A stretch of 64,000 nt of DNA, taken from Collimonas humicola (GTDB taxonomy: Bacteria > Pseudomonadota > Gammaproteobacteria > Burkholderiales > Burkholderiaceae_D). A model generated the notes under the pieces. It saw only the letters and a list, made by a program, of their open reading frames with translations, did not search any database and was not told the origin of the DNA. The DNA lies in contig NZ_JAGQEE010000002.1 of the NCBI RefSeq assembly GCF_018304945.1, positions 248,001 through 312,000 of the forward strand, given 5' to 3'. The position numbers and the translations under genes are program-made. Shown piece after piece: positions 26,255-34,500 of the stretch; the stretch's first letter is position 1; every line of letters begins with the position of its first letter.

Positions 26255-26299
26255 AAAAACAAAACCCACCAAAAATGGTGGGTTCGTCAGCAACCTGAA

Positions 26300-26326
26300 T
26301 TGACAGCTGCGGCTGTCAATTTTTTT
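26300..26326 (+). terminator. Intrinsic terminator abutting the IS right end
   Basis: Perfect 8-bp arms TTGACAGC (26300-26307) and GCTGTCAA (26312-26319) flank a 4-nt loop and are followed by seven T. It starts one base after the shared end of the IS sequence, exactly as the terminator at 24555 does for copy A. Confidence 0.85.
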
Positions 26327-26539
26327 ACAAAGAATCATTCGCATGCAATGGCTGGACAACTGTATCACTCCGTAGCATCTCGTTACAATTTTGTTTCTAC
26401 GTAACAATTAAATACATTGCAGCCGGTGAAAATCGGGAGGTACACTCCTTCCCCATGGTCAACCCTGGCCATCATATAAATGCTGTAGCGCGCACCACAA
26501 TGCGGCGCCGACACATGGCAGTACAACAGGAGGAATAAC
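26327..26539. other. Upstream region of the leader ORF
   Basis: The region is AT-rich at first, with GTTACAAT and GTAACAAT repeats near 26380-26410. A small dyad GGAG-GTACA-CTCC lies near 26437. A TATAAA is present at 26475-26480 without a matching -35. I see no coding sequence. It probably contains the promoter for the leader ORF and the secreted protein gene. Confidence 0.4.
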
Positions 26540-26620
26540 ATGATGCTCAGCTTCATTCGTTTCCAGCCGTACGCCCTTCAAGCCGCCTCAAGACCTCCCG
26601 CCTCGCCTCTGCACTCCTAG
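26540..26620 (+). CDS. 26-residue leader ORF upstream of the EXORDIUM-like gene
   Basis: An almost ideal ribosome site (AGGAGGAATAAC) precedes ATGATG. The frame reads MMLSFIRFQPYALQAASRPP then ASPLHS and stops at 26618-26620. It is basic, with no signal peptide. A hairpin lies 31-60 nt after the stop, and the next gene starts 209 nt further on. The strength of the site argues that it is translated. A regulatory leader peptide is a better guess than a functional protein. Confidence 0.5.
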   Translation: MMLSFIRFQPYALQAASRPPASPLHS

Positions 26621-26650
26621 CTTCTCGTTTCCTTCGCTTTACCGAATTTC

Positions 26651-26681
26651 AACCCTGGCGTCCTGCGCCCGGGTTGTCTTA
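26651..26681 (+). terminator. Attenuator-like hairpin after the leader ORF
   Basis: CAACCCTGGCG and CGCCCGGGTTG pair at 10 of 11 positions around a short loop and are followed by TCTT. The T tract is weak. Its place between a translated leader and the secreted protein gene fits an attenuation or anti-termination signal. Confidence 0.4.
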
Positions 26682-26829
26682 GACGCACCCGTCGTTCCGC
26701 CATGGCAGGTGGCGGCCCGCCCGTGCGTCGATTCTGAAGCGAGAGGCAATCTCGCTCCAGTTGCGGTAACCGGACGCTCCCGATCGGACATCCGGCTATG
26801 TCAATTCACATCAACTATGGAGAGATGCA

Positions 26830-27759
26830 ATGAAATTGAATCGCAAATTAGTCGTGCTGGCGCTGTCTTGCGCGTATGCCAGTGTTGCACTTGCAGGCGC
26901 AGTCAAGGGATCCAGCGACTCAGTCTACAAGCCAACCGGCAAGGGCTGGGGCGAACTCGACCTGGACGTGCAGACGCACAAGCAAAAAGTGGCGACCCTG
27001 AGGGCCCAGCGCACCGCCAACCTGACCGACCAGGGCGGCCCTGTGATGACCGGACCAAAGAACATCTACTACATCTGGTACGGCACCTGGGACAGCGCTT
27101 CGCAAAACGTGCTGACCAACCTCGGCAACCACATCGGCGGTTCACCTTATTTCAACATCAACACCACTTACACCAATAAGGCCGGCACGCATGTGCAGAA
27201 CGTCGTCAACTACGCCGGCACCACTACCGACAGCGGTTCGCTCGGCACCCAGCTCTCCGATGCGAACATCGAAACCATCGTCGCCAACAAGATCAATTCC
27301 GGCGCGCTGCCACTGGATGCGAACGGCGTCTACTTCGTGCTGACCGACAAGAACACCACCGCCACTTCGGGTTTCTGCACCCAGTATTGCGGCTGGCATA
27401 CCAACGCCACGATCAACGGCCAGGATATCAAGTACGCCTTCATCGGCAATCCTGAAACCCAGTGCGCCAGCTCGTGCGGCGCCAATACGCCAAGCCCGAA
27501 CAACACGCCGGGCGCGGACGCGATGGCCAGCATCATTTCGCATGAGCTCGAAGAATCGACTACCGATCCGGATGGCAACGCCTGGTACGCGCTGTCCAAC
27601 GGCATGGAAAACGGCGACAAATGCGCATGGAATTTCGGCGCCACGTCGACCGCCGCCAACGGCGCTGCTTACAACCAGACCTTCGGCACCATGAAATACC
27701 TGATCCAGCAGAACTGGACACTGCTGCCGAGCCAGGCTTGCGCCCAGCACTATCCGTGA
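26830..27759 (+). CDS. Secreted EXORDIUM-like (phosphate-induced protein 1 family) protein
   Basis: The product has 309 residues. The signal peptide (MKLNRKLVVLALSCAYASVALA) ends near residue 22. The Phi-1/EXORDIUM pattern is clear: GGPVMTGPKNIYYIWYGTW (69-87), then GVYFVLTDKNT. It continues with FCTQYCGWH (Cys183, Cys187), KYAFIGNPETQCASSCG (Cys212, Cys216), SIISHELEESTTDPDGNAWY (HELEE at 238-242) and a final GTMKYLIQQNW. In plants this family acts in the cell wall during growth and carbon responses; bacterial members are little studied. The His-Glu pairs could bind metal. GGAGAGATGCA is the ribosome site region. Confidence 0.88.
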   Translation: MKLNRKLVVLALSCAYASVALAGAVKGSSDSVYKPTGKGWGELDLDVQTHKQKVATLRAQRTANLTDQGGPVMTGPKNIYYIWYGTWDSASQNVLTNLGNHIGGSPYFNINTTYTNKAGTHVQNVVNYAGTTTDSGSLGTQLSDANIETIVANKINSGALPLDANGVYFVLTDKNTTATSGFCTQYCGWHTNATINGQDIKYAFIGNPETQCASSCGANTPSPNNTPGADAMASIISHELEESTTDPDGNAWYALSNGMENGDKCAWNFGATSTAANGAAYNQTFGTMKYLIQQNWTLLPSQACAQHYP

Positions 27760-27790
27760 TGGCAAGACGGCCGTGATGTAACATGGAATT

Positions 27791-27814
27791 CCGCCGCGGA
27801 GCGCTCCGCGGCGG
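27791..27814. terminator. Perfect 24-bp palindrome after the EXORDIUM-like gene
   Basis: CCGCCGCGGAGC (27791-27802) is followed immediately by its exact reverse complement (27803-27814), 31 nt after the stop codon. There is no T run directly after it. It may work as a terminator or a 3'-end stabiliser. Confidence 0.55.
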
Positions 27815-27856
27815 AGCTTCAGTTGGTCTTTCCCATTCAATCGCCGAGTCCATGCC

Positions 27857-28384
27857 ATGAAAAAACTTCCTCTCCTGCTGGCGCTGCTGCTGGCGCATCC
27901 GCTATCCGGTTTCGCCCAGCAAGCCGCCGCCCCGCTCCAGAGAACCATACCGACCGTCACCCGCACGGTACAGATTTTCAGCACCCTGGAAAACGAACTG
28001 AACGACGCCATCCAGCAGCGCAATAACGGCATCATCGATAAGCGCCTCGCCGACAACTACGAATTGCGCACCGCCGCCGCTCCCGGCACGCCGACGCCGC
28101 GCGCGGAATGGATCGCCAGCGCCCTGAAGCAGGCGCCGTTCGCATCGCAGGTGCAACAGATGGCGGTGCATGAGTATGGCAGCCTGATGGTCGTCAGCTT
28201 CCTCTGGTCGCTCGATGTTGCCGCCTCCGATCCGCTGGCAAAGAACATATTTGTCGTCGATACCTGGAAACAGGTCGAGGGCGACTGGAAACTGGCGACC
28301 CGTTACGCCGCGCCGGCCGACGCAATGAACAAGAAGGTGCCGGGCGTAGACCTGTCCGGCATCGACGCCAAGAAAAAAATCTGA
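27857..28384 (+). CDS. Exported NTF2-like (DUF4440-type) protein
   Basis: The product has 175 residues. The signal peptide MKKLPLLLALLLAHPLSGFA ends near residue 20. The rest fits the NTF2-like fold of DUF4440 proteins (TLENELNDAIQQRNNGIIDKRLADNYELR, then VHEYGSLMVVSFLW and VVDTWKQVEGDWKLATRYA). The role is unknown. It lies 48 nt before the dsbC-like gene, so the pair is probably cotranscribed. Confidence 0.8.
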   Translation: MKKLPLLLALLLAHPLSGFAQQAAAPLQRTIPTVTRTVQIFSTLENELNDAIQQRNNGIIDKRLADNYELRTAAAPGTPTPRAEWIASALKQAPFASQVQQMAVHEYGSLMVVSFLWSLDVAASDPLAKNIFVVDTWKQVEGDWKLATRYAAPADAMNKKVPGVDLSGIDAKKKI

Positions 28385-28432
28385 CGCTGAAACCTGTCTC
28401 ATCCTGTCTCTATTTTTATCAATGGAAACGCC

Positions 28433-29152
28433 ATGACCCGCCTCAAGAAAATCCCGCTCCTGCTGCTTGTCCTGGCAGCCGCGAGCGCCAGCGCCGAGAC
28501 CGCGCAGGAAGCCCGCATCAAGAAACTGATCGAGCCGCGCATGGGTGTCGGCATCAAGGTCGATTCGGTGAGCAAAACCCCCTATGGCGGACTGTATGAA
28601 GTGCGCACCAACGGCGACATTTTCTACACCGATGAAAACGCCGACTACATCGTGGTCGGCAAGATCATCGACAGCCATACCTACAAGGATTTGACCAAGG
28701 AAAGAGTGGATCAGCTGGCGACGATCAATTTCGCCGACCTGCCGCTCGATGCGGCGGTCAAGACCGTCAAAGGCAACGGCAAGCGGGTGCTGGCGATCTT
28801 CGAAGATCCGAACTGCCCCTACTGCAAGAATCTGCACAAGACCCTGCAGGAAATCGACAATGTGACGGTCTACACTTTCCTGCTCAATATCCTGTCCGAC
28901 GATTCGGTAGTGAAGTCCCGCGACATCTGGTGCTCGGCGGACCGCAGCAAGGCCTGGAACGACTGGATGACGAACGGCAAAGCCGCAGCGGCGGCCGCGC
29001 CGGCCTGCCCGACGCCCAGCGACAAGGTGCTGGCCTTAGGCAAGAAGCTGCGCATCGTCGGCACGCCCACTGTGTATTTTGCCGACGGCAGCCGCACCGG
29101 CAGCGCGCTCGACGCCAAGGCCCTGGAGCAGAAGCTGGCCTCCTTGAAGTAA
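28433..29152 (+). CDS. dsbC: DsbC-like thiol:disulfide interchange protein
   Basis: The product has 239 residues. The signal peptide ends around ASASA-ET (residue 21). An N-terminal dimerisation domain (VDSVSKTPYGGLYEVRTNGDIFYTDENADYIVVGKIID) precedes a thioredoxin domain with the active site C128-P-Y-C131 in FEDPNCPYCKNLHK. The cis-Pro loop is VGTPTVYFADG. It isomerises disulfides in the periplasm, which suits the Cys-rich secreted proteins encoded just upstream. Confidence 0.93.
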   Translation: MTRLKKIPLLLLVLAAASASAETAQEARIKKLIEPRMGVGIKVDSVSKTPYGGLYEVRTNGDIFYTDENADYIVVGKIIDSHTYKDLTKERVDQLATINFADLPLDAAVKTVKGNGKRVLAIFEDPNCPYCKNLHKTLQEIDNVTVYTFLLNILSDDSVVKSRDIWCSADRSKAWNDWMTNGKAAAAAAPACPTPSDKVLALGKKLRIVGTPTVYFADGSRTGSALDAKALEQKLASLK

Positions 29153-29177
29153 GCTTGGCGTATCGCTTGGACACCGG

Positions 29178-30194
29178 TCAGCGGCGGTTGCGGCGGCTCC
29201 ACGCTTCCAGGAAGGCCAGCGTCACGCTGGCCTCGTTGGTCTCCGCCAGGCCGCTGCCGAAGAAAGCGCCGACATCCTTGAAATCATTGCCCCCAGCCAG
29301 GTCGGACAAACTGCGAAAGGCGATGAAAGGCACGCGGTTGGCGTAAGCCACCTGTGCAAATGCGGCCGTTTCCATATCCACCACCTGCGCCTGCAGATTA
29401 TCGTAGAGATAGGTGCGGTATCCCGGATTGGCCAGGAAAGCGCTGCCGGAAACGCCGCGCCCGCCTACCCGCAGCTCAGGCTGGACGCTGACGCACAGGG
29501 AGGGATTCTTCGGCCCGCACTTCGCCAGCGCCGGCTTGAGCTGACGCGCCAGCGCCAGCATTTCAGGATCGGCCTGGAAATCGAAACGGAATTCTCCCTG
29601 CGGCGCATTGCCGGCATTCATCACGAAATTGTCGCGCATGAACAGGCCGCTGCTGACCTGGCCGTTTGGCGTATTGAATTTGAAATCCGGCCGCGGCTTG
29701 CCGTTCTCGCTCGCCAGCTTGACGCCCAGGCAGCTGACATCGCCGGCCGCGCCGCAGGGCGCCGGCACGCTGCCGTCGCCGTTCCAGTAAACCTCCATCG
29801 GCATCGCCCAGCTCTCGGGCACCATCACGTCGCCGACATGGCTGGCCGGATTGACGCCGCCGGCAATGCCGCTCATCAGCAAACGCTCCACATGGAAATG
29901 ATCCATCATCAGCTGCGTCACCATGGTGGCATTGACCACGCTGACGCCGCTCAGCACGATCACCACCGGATTGCCGCGCAGCTCGCCGGTGGTAAACCGG
30001 TTGCCGTTGATTTTCCAGTCGCGCTTTTTCTGCGTCTGCTCCAACAGGATATCGGCCTCGGCGCCGAACGCCGAGACGATGCCGATGCGCGGCTTGCACT
30101 CGCTCAGGCAATGATTTTCCGCGCGCGGCGCAGCGCTGGCGGCGGTAGTCATGGCAGCGCCAAGCAGCAAGGCGCAAGCGCTACGGCGCAGCAT
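29178..30194 (-). CDS. Exported MTA/SAH nucleosidase-family phosphorylase
   Basis: The product has 338 residues. It starts with a signal peptide (MLRRSACALLLGAAMTTAASA). The nucleoside phosphorylase (PNP/UDP) fold follows: KPRIGIVSAFGAEADILL, VVIVLSGVSVVNATMVTQLMMDHF, SGIAGGVNPASHVGDVMVP, and the base-binding VVDMETAAFAQVAYANRVPFIAFRSLSDLAGG. The Glu of the VDMETA motif is the nucleosidase/phosphorylase ribose contact. It is larger than cytosolic Pfs (232 residues), with a Cys-rich insert. The start is uncertain: a TTG at 30221 has AAGGAATTCCC before it, and an ATG exists at 30263. A periplasmic location for this activity is unusual. Confidence 0.8.
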   Translation of the reverse strand: MLRRSACALLLGAAMTTAASAAPRAENHCLSECKPRIGIVSAFGAEADILLEQTQKKRDWKINGNRFTTGELRGNPVVIVLSGVSVVNATMVTQLMMDHFHVERLLMSGIAGGVNPASHVGDVMVPESWAMPMEVYWNGDGSVPAPCGAAGDVSCLGVKLASENGKPRPDFKFNTPNGQVSSGLFMRDNFVMNAGNAPQGEFRFDFQADPEMLALARQLKPALAKCGPKNPSLCVSVQPELRVGGRGVSGSAFLANPGYRTYLYDNLQAQVVDMETAAFAQVAYANRVPFIAFRSLSDLAGGNDFKDVGAFFGSGLAETNEASVTLAFLEAWSRRNRR

Positions 30195-30293
30195 GTTGAG
30201 TGCAGGAAGGTGGGCAGGCAAGGGAATTCCTTTCGCTTGGTGGACTGTTGCAGCGGACAGCATAACCTGGGGAACATCTTGCAGAAAAGACCA

Positions 30294-30842
30294 TTAAGGC
30301 ATTTCCGCTCCGGATGTCGTACGGGAGCCCGGCGATCCGACGCGACGGCGCCACAGCAGCAAGCCGATCGCATAGGCGACGTAGTAGCCGGCCAGGATGC
30401 CGAAGATCAACAAGGTCAGCGGGCTGCCGGAAAATTCGGCCGAGGGGAAGGTATTCGACGCCGATGCTGAATAAAGCATCGCGCCGCGATAAACAAGGCG
30501 GCCGATGAACAGCGCCGACAGCGCTATCCCCAGATGAAGGCTGGGGGTATAAAACAAGCCCTCCGGCGTCTGCTCAAACCTGGTCAGTCCGATGCCATAC
30601 CAGCCCAGGGCTGCGCCGGCCGCGGCGCCACCGAGCAGCGCCACCGCATGCATGGGGTGCACGGCAGAGCCGAGCAACAGCATCGCGACCAGAGCGCTGA
30701 AAAACACAATGCGGATCCAGGTCCGCCGAGCCGACATTTTCTGCCGTCCGACCATGCGCCGGACGCGCGAATACAGACGCCAGACCACCAATACGGCAAT
30801 GCCGAAATAAACCACCAGGGAAGGATGAGCAGGAATCGCCAT
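30294..30842 (-). CDS. Multi-pass membrane protein (CcdC/DUF1453-like)
   Basis: The product has 182 residues with about five hydrophobic segments (VVYFGIAVLVVWRLY, IVFFSALVAMLLLGSAV, AVALLGGAAAGAALGWYGIGL, LGIALSALFIGRLVY, TLLIFGILAGYYVAYAIGLLLW). The motif LTRFEQTPEGLFYTPSLHLG is typical of this family. The function is unknown. The ATG at 30842 follows GGAGTTAGACGC. It lies 64 nt downstream of the transglutaminase-like gene and may be the last gene of that operon. Confidence 0.75.
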   Translation of the reverse strand: MAIPAHPSLVVYFGIAVLVVWRLYSRVRRMVGRQKMSARRTWIRIVFFSALVAMLLLGSAVHPMHAVALLGGAAAGAALGWYGIGLTRFEQTPEGLFYTPSLHLGIALSALFIGRLVYRGAMLYSASASNTFPSAEFSGSPLTLLIFGILAGYYVAYAIGLLLWRRRVGSPGSRTTSGAEMP

Positions 30843-30906
30843 GCGTCTAACTCCAAAGGCCGAAGAATCAGTTAATCGAGTCAATCCAGCGGATTAAATC
30901 AGCGAA

Positions 30907-31500
30907 TCAACCCAGCGGACGAGCCGAGATCAATTCTATATCGGGAAGGTTTTCAGCCACTTCCCGCACAGAAGAATACGCCGATAATGCATGTACCACC
31001 TGCGGCAAGGGTTCTGCCCAGATTTCAGGCAAGTCGCGTTCCTGCTCCGCCAGCACCGGAAACGCCAGCCGCTCCAGCGGCGGCATGAATTGCGCATCGA
31101 CACCCGGCTTGTTGCCGCGCGCATCGATGCGATACCAGCCGTGGTTCTTCAGGTACACCGCATTCAAGCCATGCAGGCAGAACGGCGGCCCTTCCACGCC
31201 CACCGACAGGCGCTGGTAGCACAAGCCGGCAGCAATGCCATTGCTGCGCAACAGCGCCGCCAGCAGATGGCTCTTGGCGTAGCAATATCCCGTACCGTGG
31301 ATTAACACATCGGAAGCGCGGCAAGTCACCGGATCGCGCCTGAAATCCCAGCTGTGCTGGATGGCGTCGCGGACGAATTCGAAGCATGCTTTGACCACTT
31401 CCTCTTCGTTGACGCGGCCATTCGCCAGGGCGGCCGCCTTGGCGGCTACTTGCGGGTGATCGCCGTCGATATATTTACTGAAGGCCAGGTAGGGTTTCAC
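30907..31500 (-). CDS. Transglutaminase-like cysteine protease-fold protein coupled to jetC
   Basis: The product has 197 residues and no signal peptide. A complete catalytic triad is present: Cys73 (GTGYCYAKSHLLAALLR), His110 (FCLHGLNAVYL) and Asp126 (WYRIDARGN). The order and spacing match the transglutaminase core family of bacterial proteins. The start codon is GTG, overlapping the jetC stop as GTGA, so translation is coupled. Such domains act as proteases, amidases or cross-linking enzymes. In canonical Wadjet operons this place is held by the nuclease JetD. No function can be assigned. Confidence 0.85.
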   Translation of the reverse strand: MKPYLAFSKYIDGDHPQVAAKAAALANGRVNEEEVVKACFEFVRDAIQHSWDFRRDPVTCRASDVLIHGTGYCYAKSHLLAALLRSNGIAAGLCYQRLSVGVEGPPFCLHGLNAVYLKNHGWYRIDARGNKPGVDAQFMPPLERLAFPVLAEQERDLPEIWAEPLPQVVHALSAYSSVREVAENLPDIELISARPLG

Positions 31501-34500
31501 GCTGCCTGCTCCGCCGCTTCAAAATTGATCTGCGCCTGCTCACGCACCTGGGCTCGCCGCAGTTCCCACAGCTCGTGCAATTTGTCCGAACGCAGTTCGC
31601 GCTCATCCGACTCGGAGACGAAGCCGACCTCGCCGTTGCCGTCGGCGACGGTGCGGCTGAAACTCCATTCGCGCGAGAATTCCGGCTTGATGGCGCCGGC
31701 GTGCTTGGTCGGCATGGCGCAGATCAGCTGCATGCCGAGGTTGTCGCGCAGGAATTTCAAGACGTCGCGTGCGCGCCCTTCATCCATCTTGGCGAACGAT
31801 TCGTCGTTGACCAGCAGGTGCAGACTGCTGCCTTTCTCGAAGCGCTTGAGGCGATTGGTGACGACAGCGGCGTGGATGATGTAGGCCGGCGTTTCCAGCT
31901 GGCCGCCGGAACCGGTGCCCCACTCGGACAAGCGCACGTGCGAGCCGGTATCGGACTCCTTGTAGATTTCGTAGCGGCGGTAGTTGCGGTAATCGGCAAC
32001 GCGCTGCAATTCCTTGACCGCCTTGTCTTCATCGTCCGACAGCAGCAATTGCACCAGGCGGTCGCGCACCAGGCAGTTTTCAGCGCTTAAGGCGGGATCG
32101 GCAAACAGGCTGCTGCTGGCCTCCTGGGTATCCGCCATTTCCGACGTGGCGCAAAAGAAGTCATAGTAAGCCTTGAATTCCGGAATCCATTCCGACCAGT
32201 CGATACGGAATTTGTCGGTGCCGAACTTGAGCTTGTCGAGTTCGGTGTTCAGCGTTTTCAAGGTGCGCACGCCGGTATCGACGGCATTCCGGATCTCGTA
32301 GCAGAACTGCTTGGTAAAGACGTCGTTGAACGAGGATTCGGCGGTGCGCAGCTGTTCCAGGTTCTTGATCAGGCCGATGTCCTTCTGCCGCGTCAGCTGG
32401 GCGCGGGTACGTTCCTGCAGGGTCACCATCATGGCGTACAGCGGCGTGAAATCGCCATCGCGCAAGTCCTCGCCCTGGGCAATTTCAAAACGCTCGTCGA
32501 TGCGGGCGTGGGCATGGTACTCGCCCAGCGCGTTGCGGGCATCGCCATACAGCTGCCAGCTGAGCGCTGTCTGCTTGCCGACATTGTTCGCTGCCTGCGT
32601 CTGTGAATAGCTGCCGTCGTTGACCCAGCCTGCCACTTCGTCGGTGACGGCGGTAAAGGACAGGCTGCCGTTGACGATGCACAGCTCGCGCAAGCGTTCG
32701 GTGTCGGCGTCGACCCGGGTCTGCTTGCCGCCCAGGCCGAAATTCAGGCGGGTAATCGACGCCTGATGTCCCTGGATGGCTTTTTCATGGCCGCCGATAT
32801 TCTTGCTGCATGCGGTCTTGCGCGCTTCCAGCGCGGCGATTTCCAGGCCCAGCGCCTGCGCTTCGTCTTCCAGCTTGCTGACCTGGGTCAGGTCGAGCCG
32901 GCTCATGTCCTGGCGCGCGGCGTCCAGCTGCCGCACCAGGCTTTCCAATTCATCGATGGCGGCGAACGAAGGGCATTGCAACTGCCCCATCAGGGCCAGC
33001 GCGCCTTGCAGCTCGCGCAGCTGGGCGCGGATCTGGGCCAGTTCCTGCTCGGCCTGCGCATGCTCCTGTTCGGCGCGCTGCTTGGCAAGGCGCTTGGCTT
33101 CCTGGCCGAACACCAGCATGTCGGTGTCGGTGGTGAACATGGTGCGCGAGCCGCTGCCCTTGCCGTCCTTGGTCAGGCCGCGCGACGTGTGGCGCAGCGC
33201 TTCGGTATCGGCCACCTTGACCACCTGGCCGAACTGGTCGTGCAGGTAGGCGTGGGCGATCGGATGCTCGGTGCTGAGTTCGTGGATGATCGAATCGCTC
33301 GGCGTTCTTTCGACTTTCAGGTTCTTCAGGCAGAAGCTGCCCTGGATCACGTTGGCGCGTAGCTTTTTCTGGCGCACGAAATCGATCGCCTTGCCTTCCC
33401 AAGCCTGGTCCACCACCAGGTTGAAACGGGCGCCGCCGAGGTAGCCTTCAATCGCCGCCTGCCATTCGGCCGAGGCCGGTTCGACCAGGTCGCACAGCAC
33501 CTGGGCGCGGGCGGCGCCGAGTTCGGCGCGGAATTCCTTCAACGCGTGGCGGATATGCGCCGGATAATCGGCGCCGCCTTCGGCCAGGTTGGCCTTGCGC
33601 GAAGCAGCGTCCTTTTCGCGGCGCAAGGCTTCGTGCTCGCCGGCGCGCAACTGCGCGATCTGCGTGTGCAAAGCCGAGACAAAACTCTTTTCGGTGCCGG
33701 CCAGCGCGCCGTGCAATTTCACCAGCGCGGCATCGACGCCTTCAAAGTCGTTGACCAGCATCAGCGATTTCAGCACGTCGATCTGCTCGACCTTGGCCAG
33801 TTCGCCGATGCTGCGCAAGCGGCTGGCAATCTCCAGCGTGCCGGCAGCGGCCAGCGCCAGCACCACCTGGCGGGCGGCATCGGCAATTTCCTTTTGCTCC
33901 GGCGGAATCTGCATGCCGGCGACGTTGCGCGCCGCGCTATCGAGCTGCTGCGCCGTCTGCGCGTTGTGCAGCAGCGCATTGAAGACGGCCTTGATCTTGC
34001 CGTCGCATTGTTCGATCTGGTTCTGGATCCTGGTCTTTTGCTCGGCGGCGGGAATCCCCATCATCTGCGCATGGATCTGCGTCAAGCTGCGGTTCTTGGC
34101 GTTGCGGTCCTGCTCCAGCTTGTCGGCGCTCTCGCTTTCATCGTCGATGAGCGCTTGCAAACCCTCGATCGCAGACGTTGCAGCTTCCAGCTGGCGCTGG
34201 TCTTCGCGCAAGGCCAGCGACGACGCCAGCAGTTGCGATTGGCTGGCTGCCTGGTGCGCGCGCGCGGTGTCGCCGACAGCCTTGCCCAGCAATTCCAGGC
34301 GCTTGACGTTGTCGCTCAGGCGCTCGCCTTCCTTGCGCAGCTCGTTCACTTGCCGCATCAGCTTGCTGATCTGGCCGATGCGCTGTCCCAGCTGGGTAGT
34401 GTCGAGTTCCAGGATCTGGTGCTTGACCAGGTCGTCGACGCTGCCGATAGGCTTGTGGGCGATCGACTGGCTCCAGGCGCGCGCCGCGCTTTCCGCCTCG

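Larger units (their letters stand above)
25440..26299 (+). mobile_element. Decayed IS1182-like insertion sequence (copy B)
   Basis: The element carries a broken transposase (25511-26254) and ends with the hairpin CCCACCAAAAATGGTGGG plus TTCGTCAGCAACCTGAA, shared with copy A. The left boundary is approximate; a hairpin ACGGCCC-GATCT-GGGCCGT at 25458-25476 lies near it. The element is far shorter than full-length IS1182 relatives because the middle of the gene is gone. An unrelated terminator starts at the base after its right end. Confidence 0.75.

Noticed and set aside
26475-26480. TATAAA as a -10 box for the leader ORF
   Set aside because: No -35 element at a workable distance; kept only as a remark in the upstream region.
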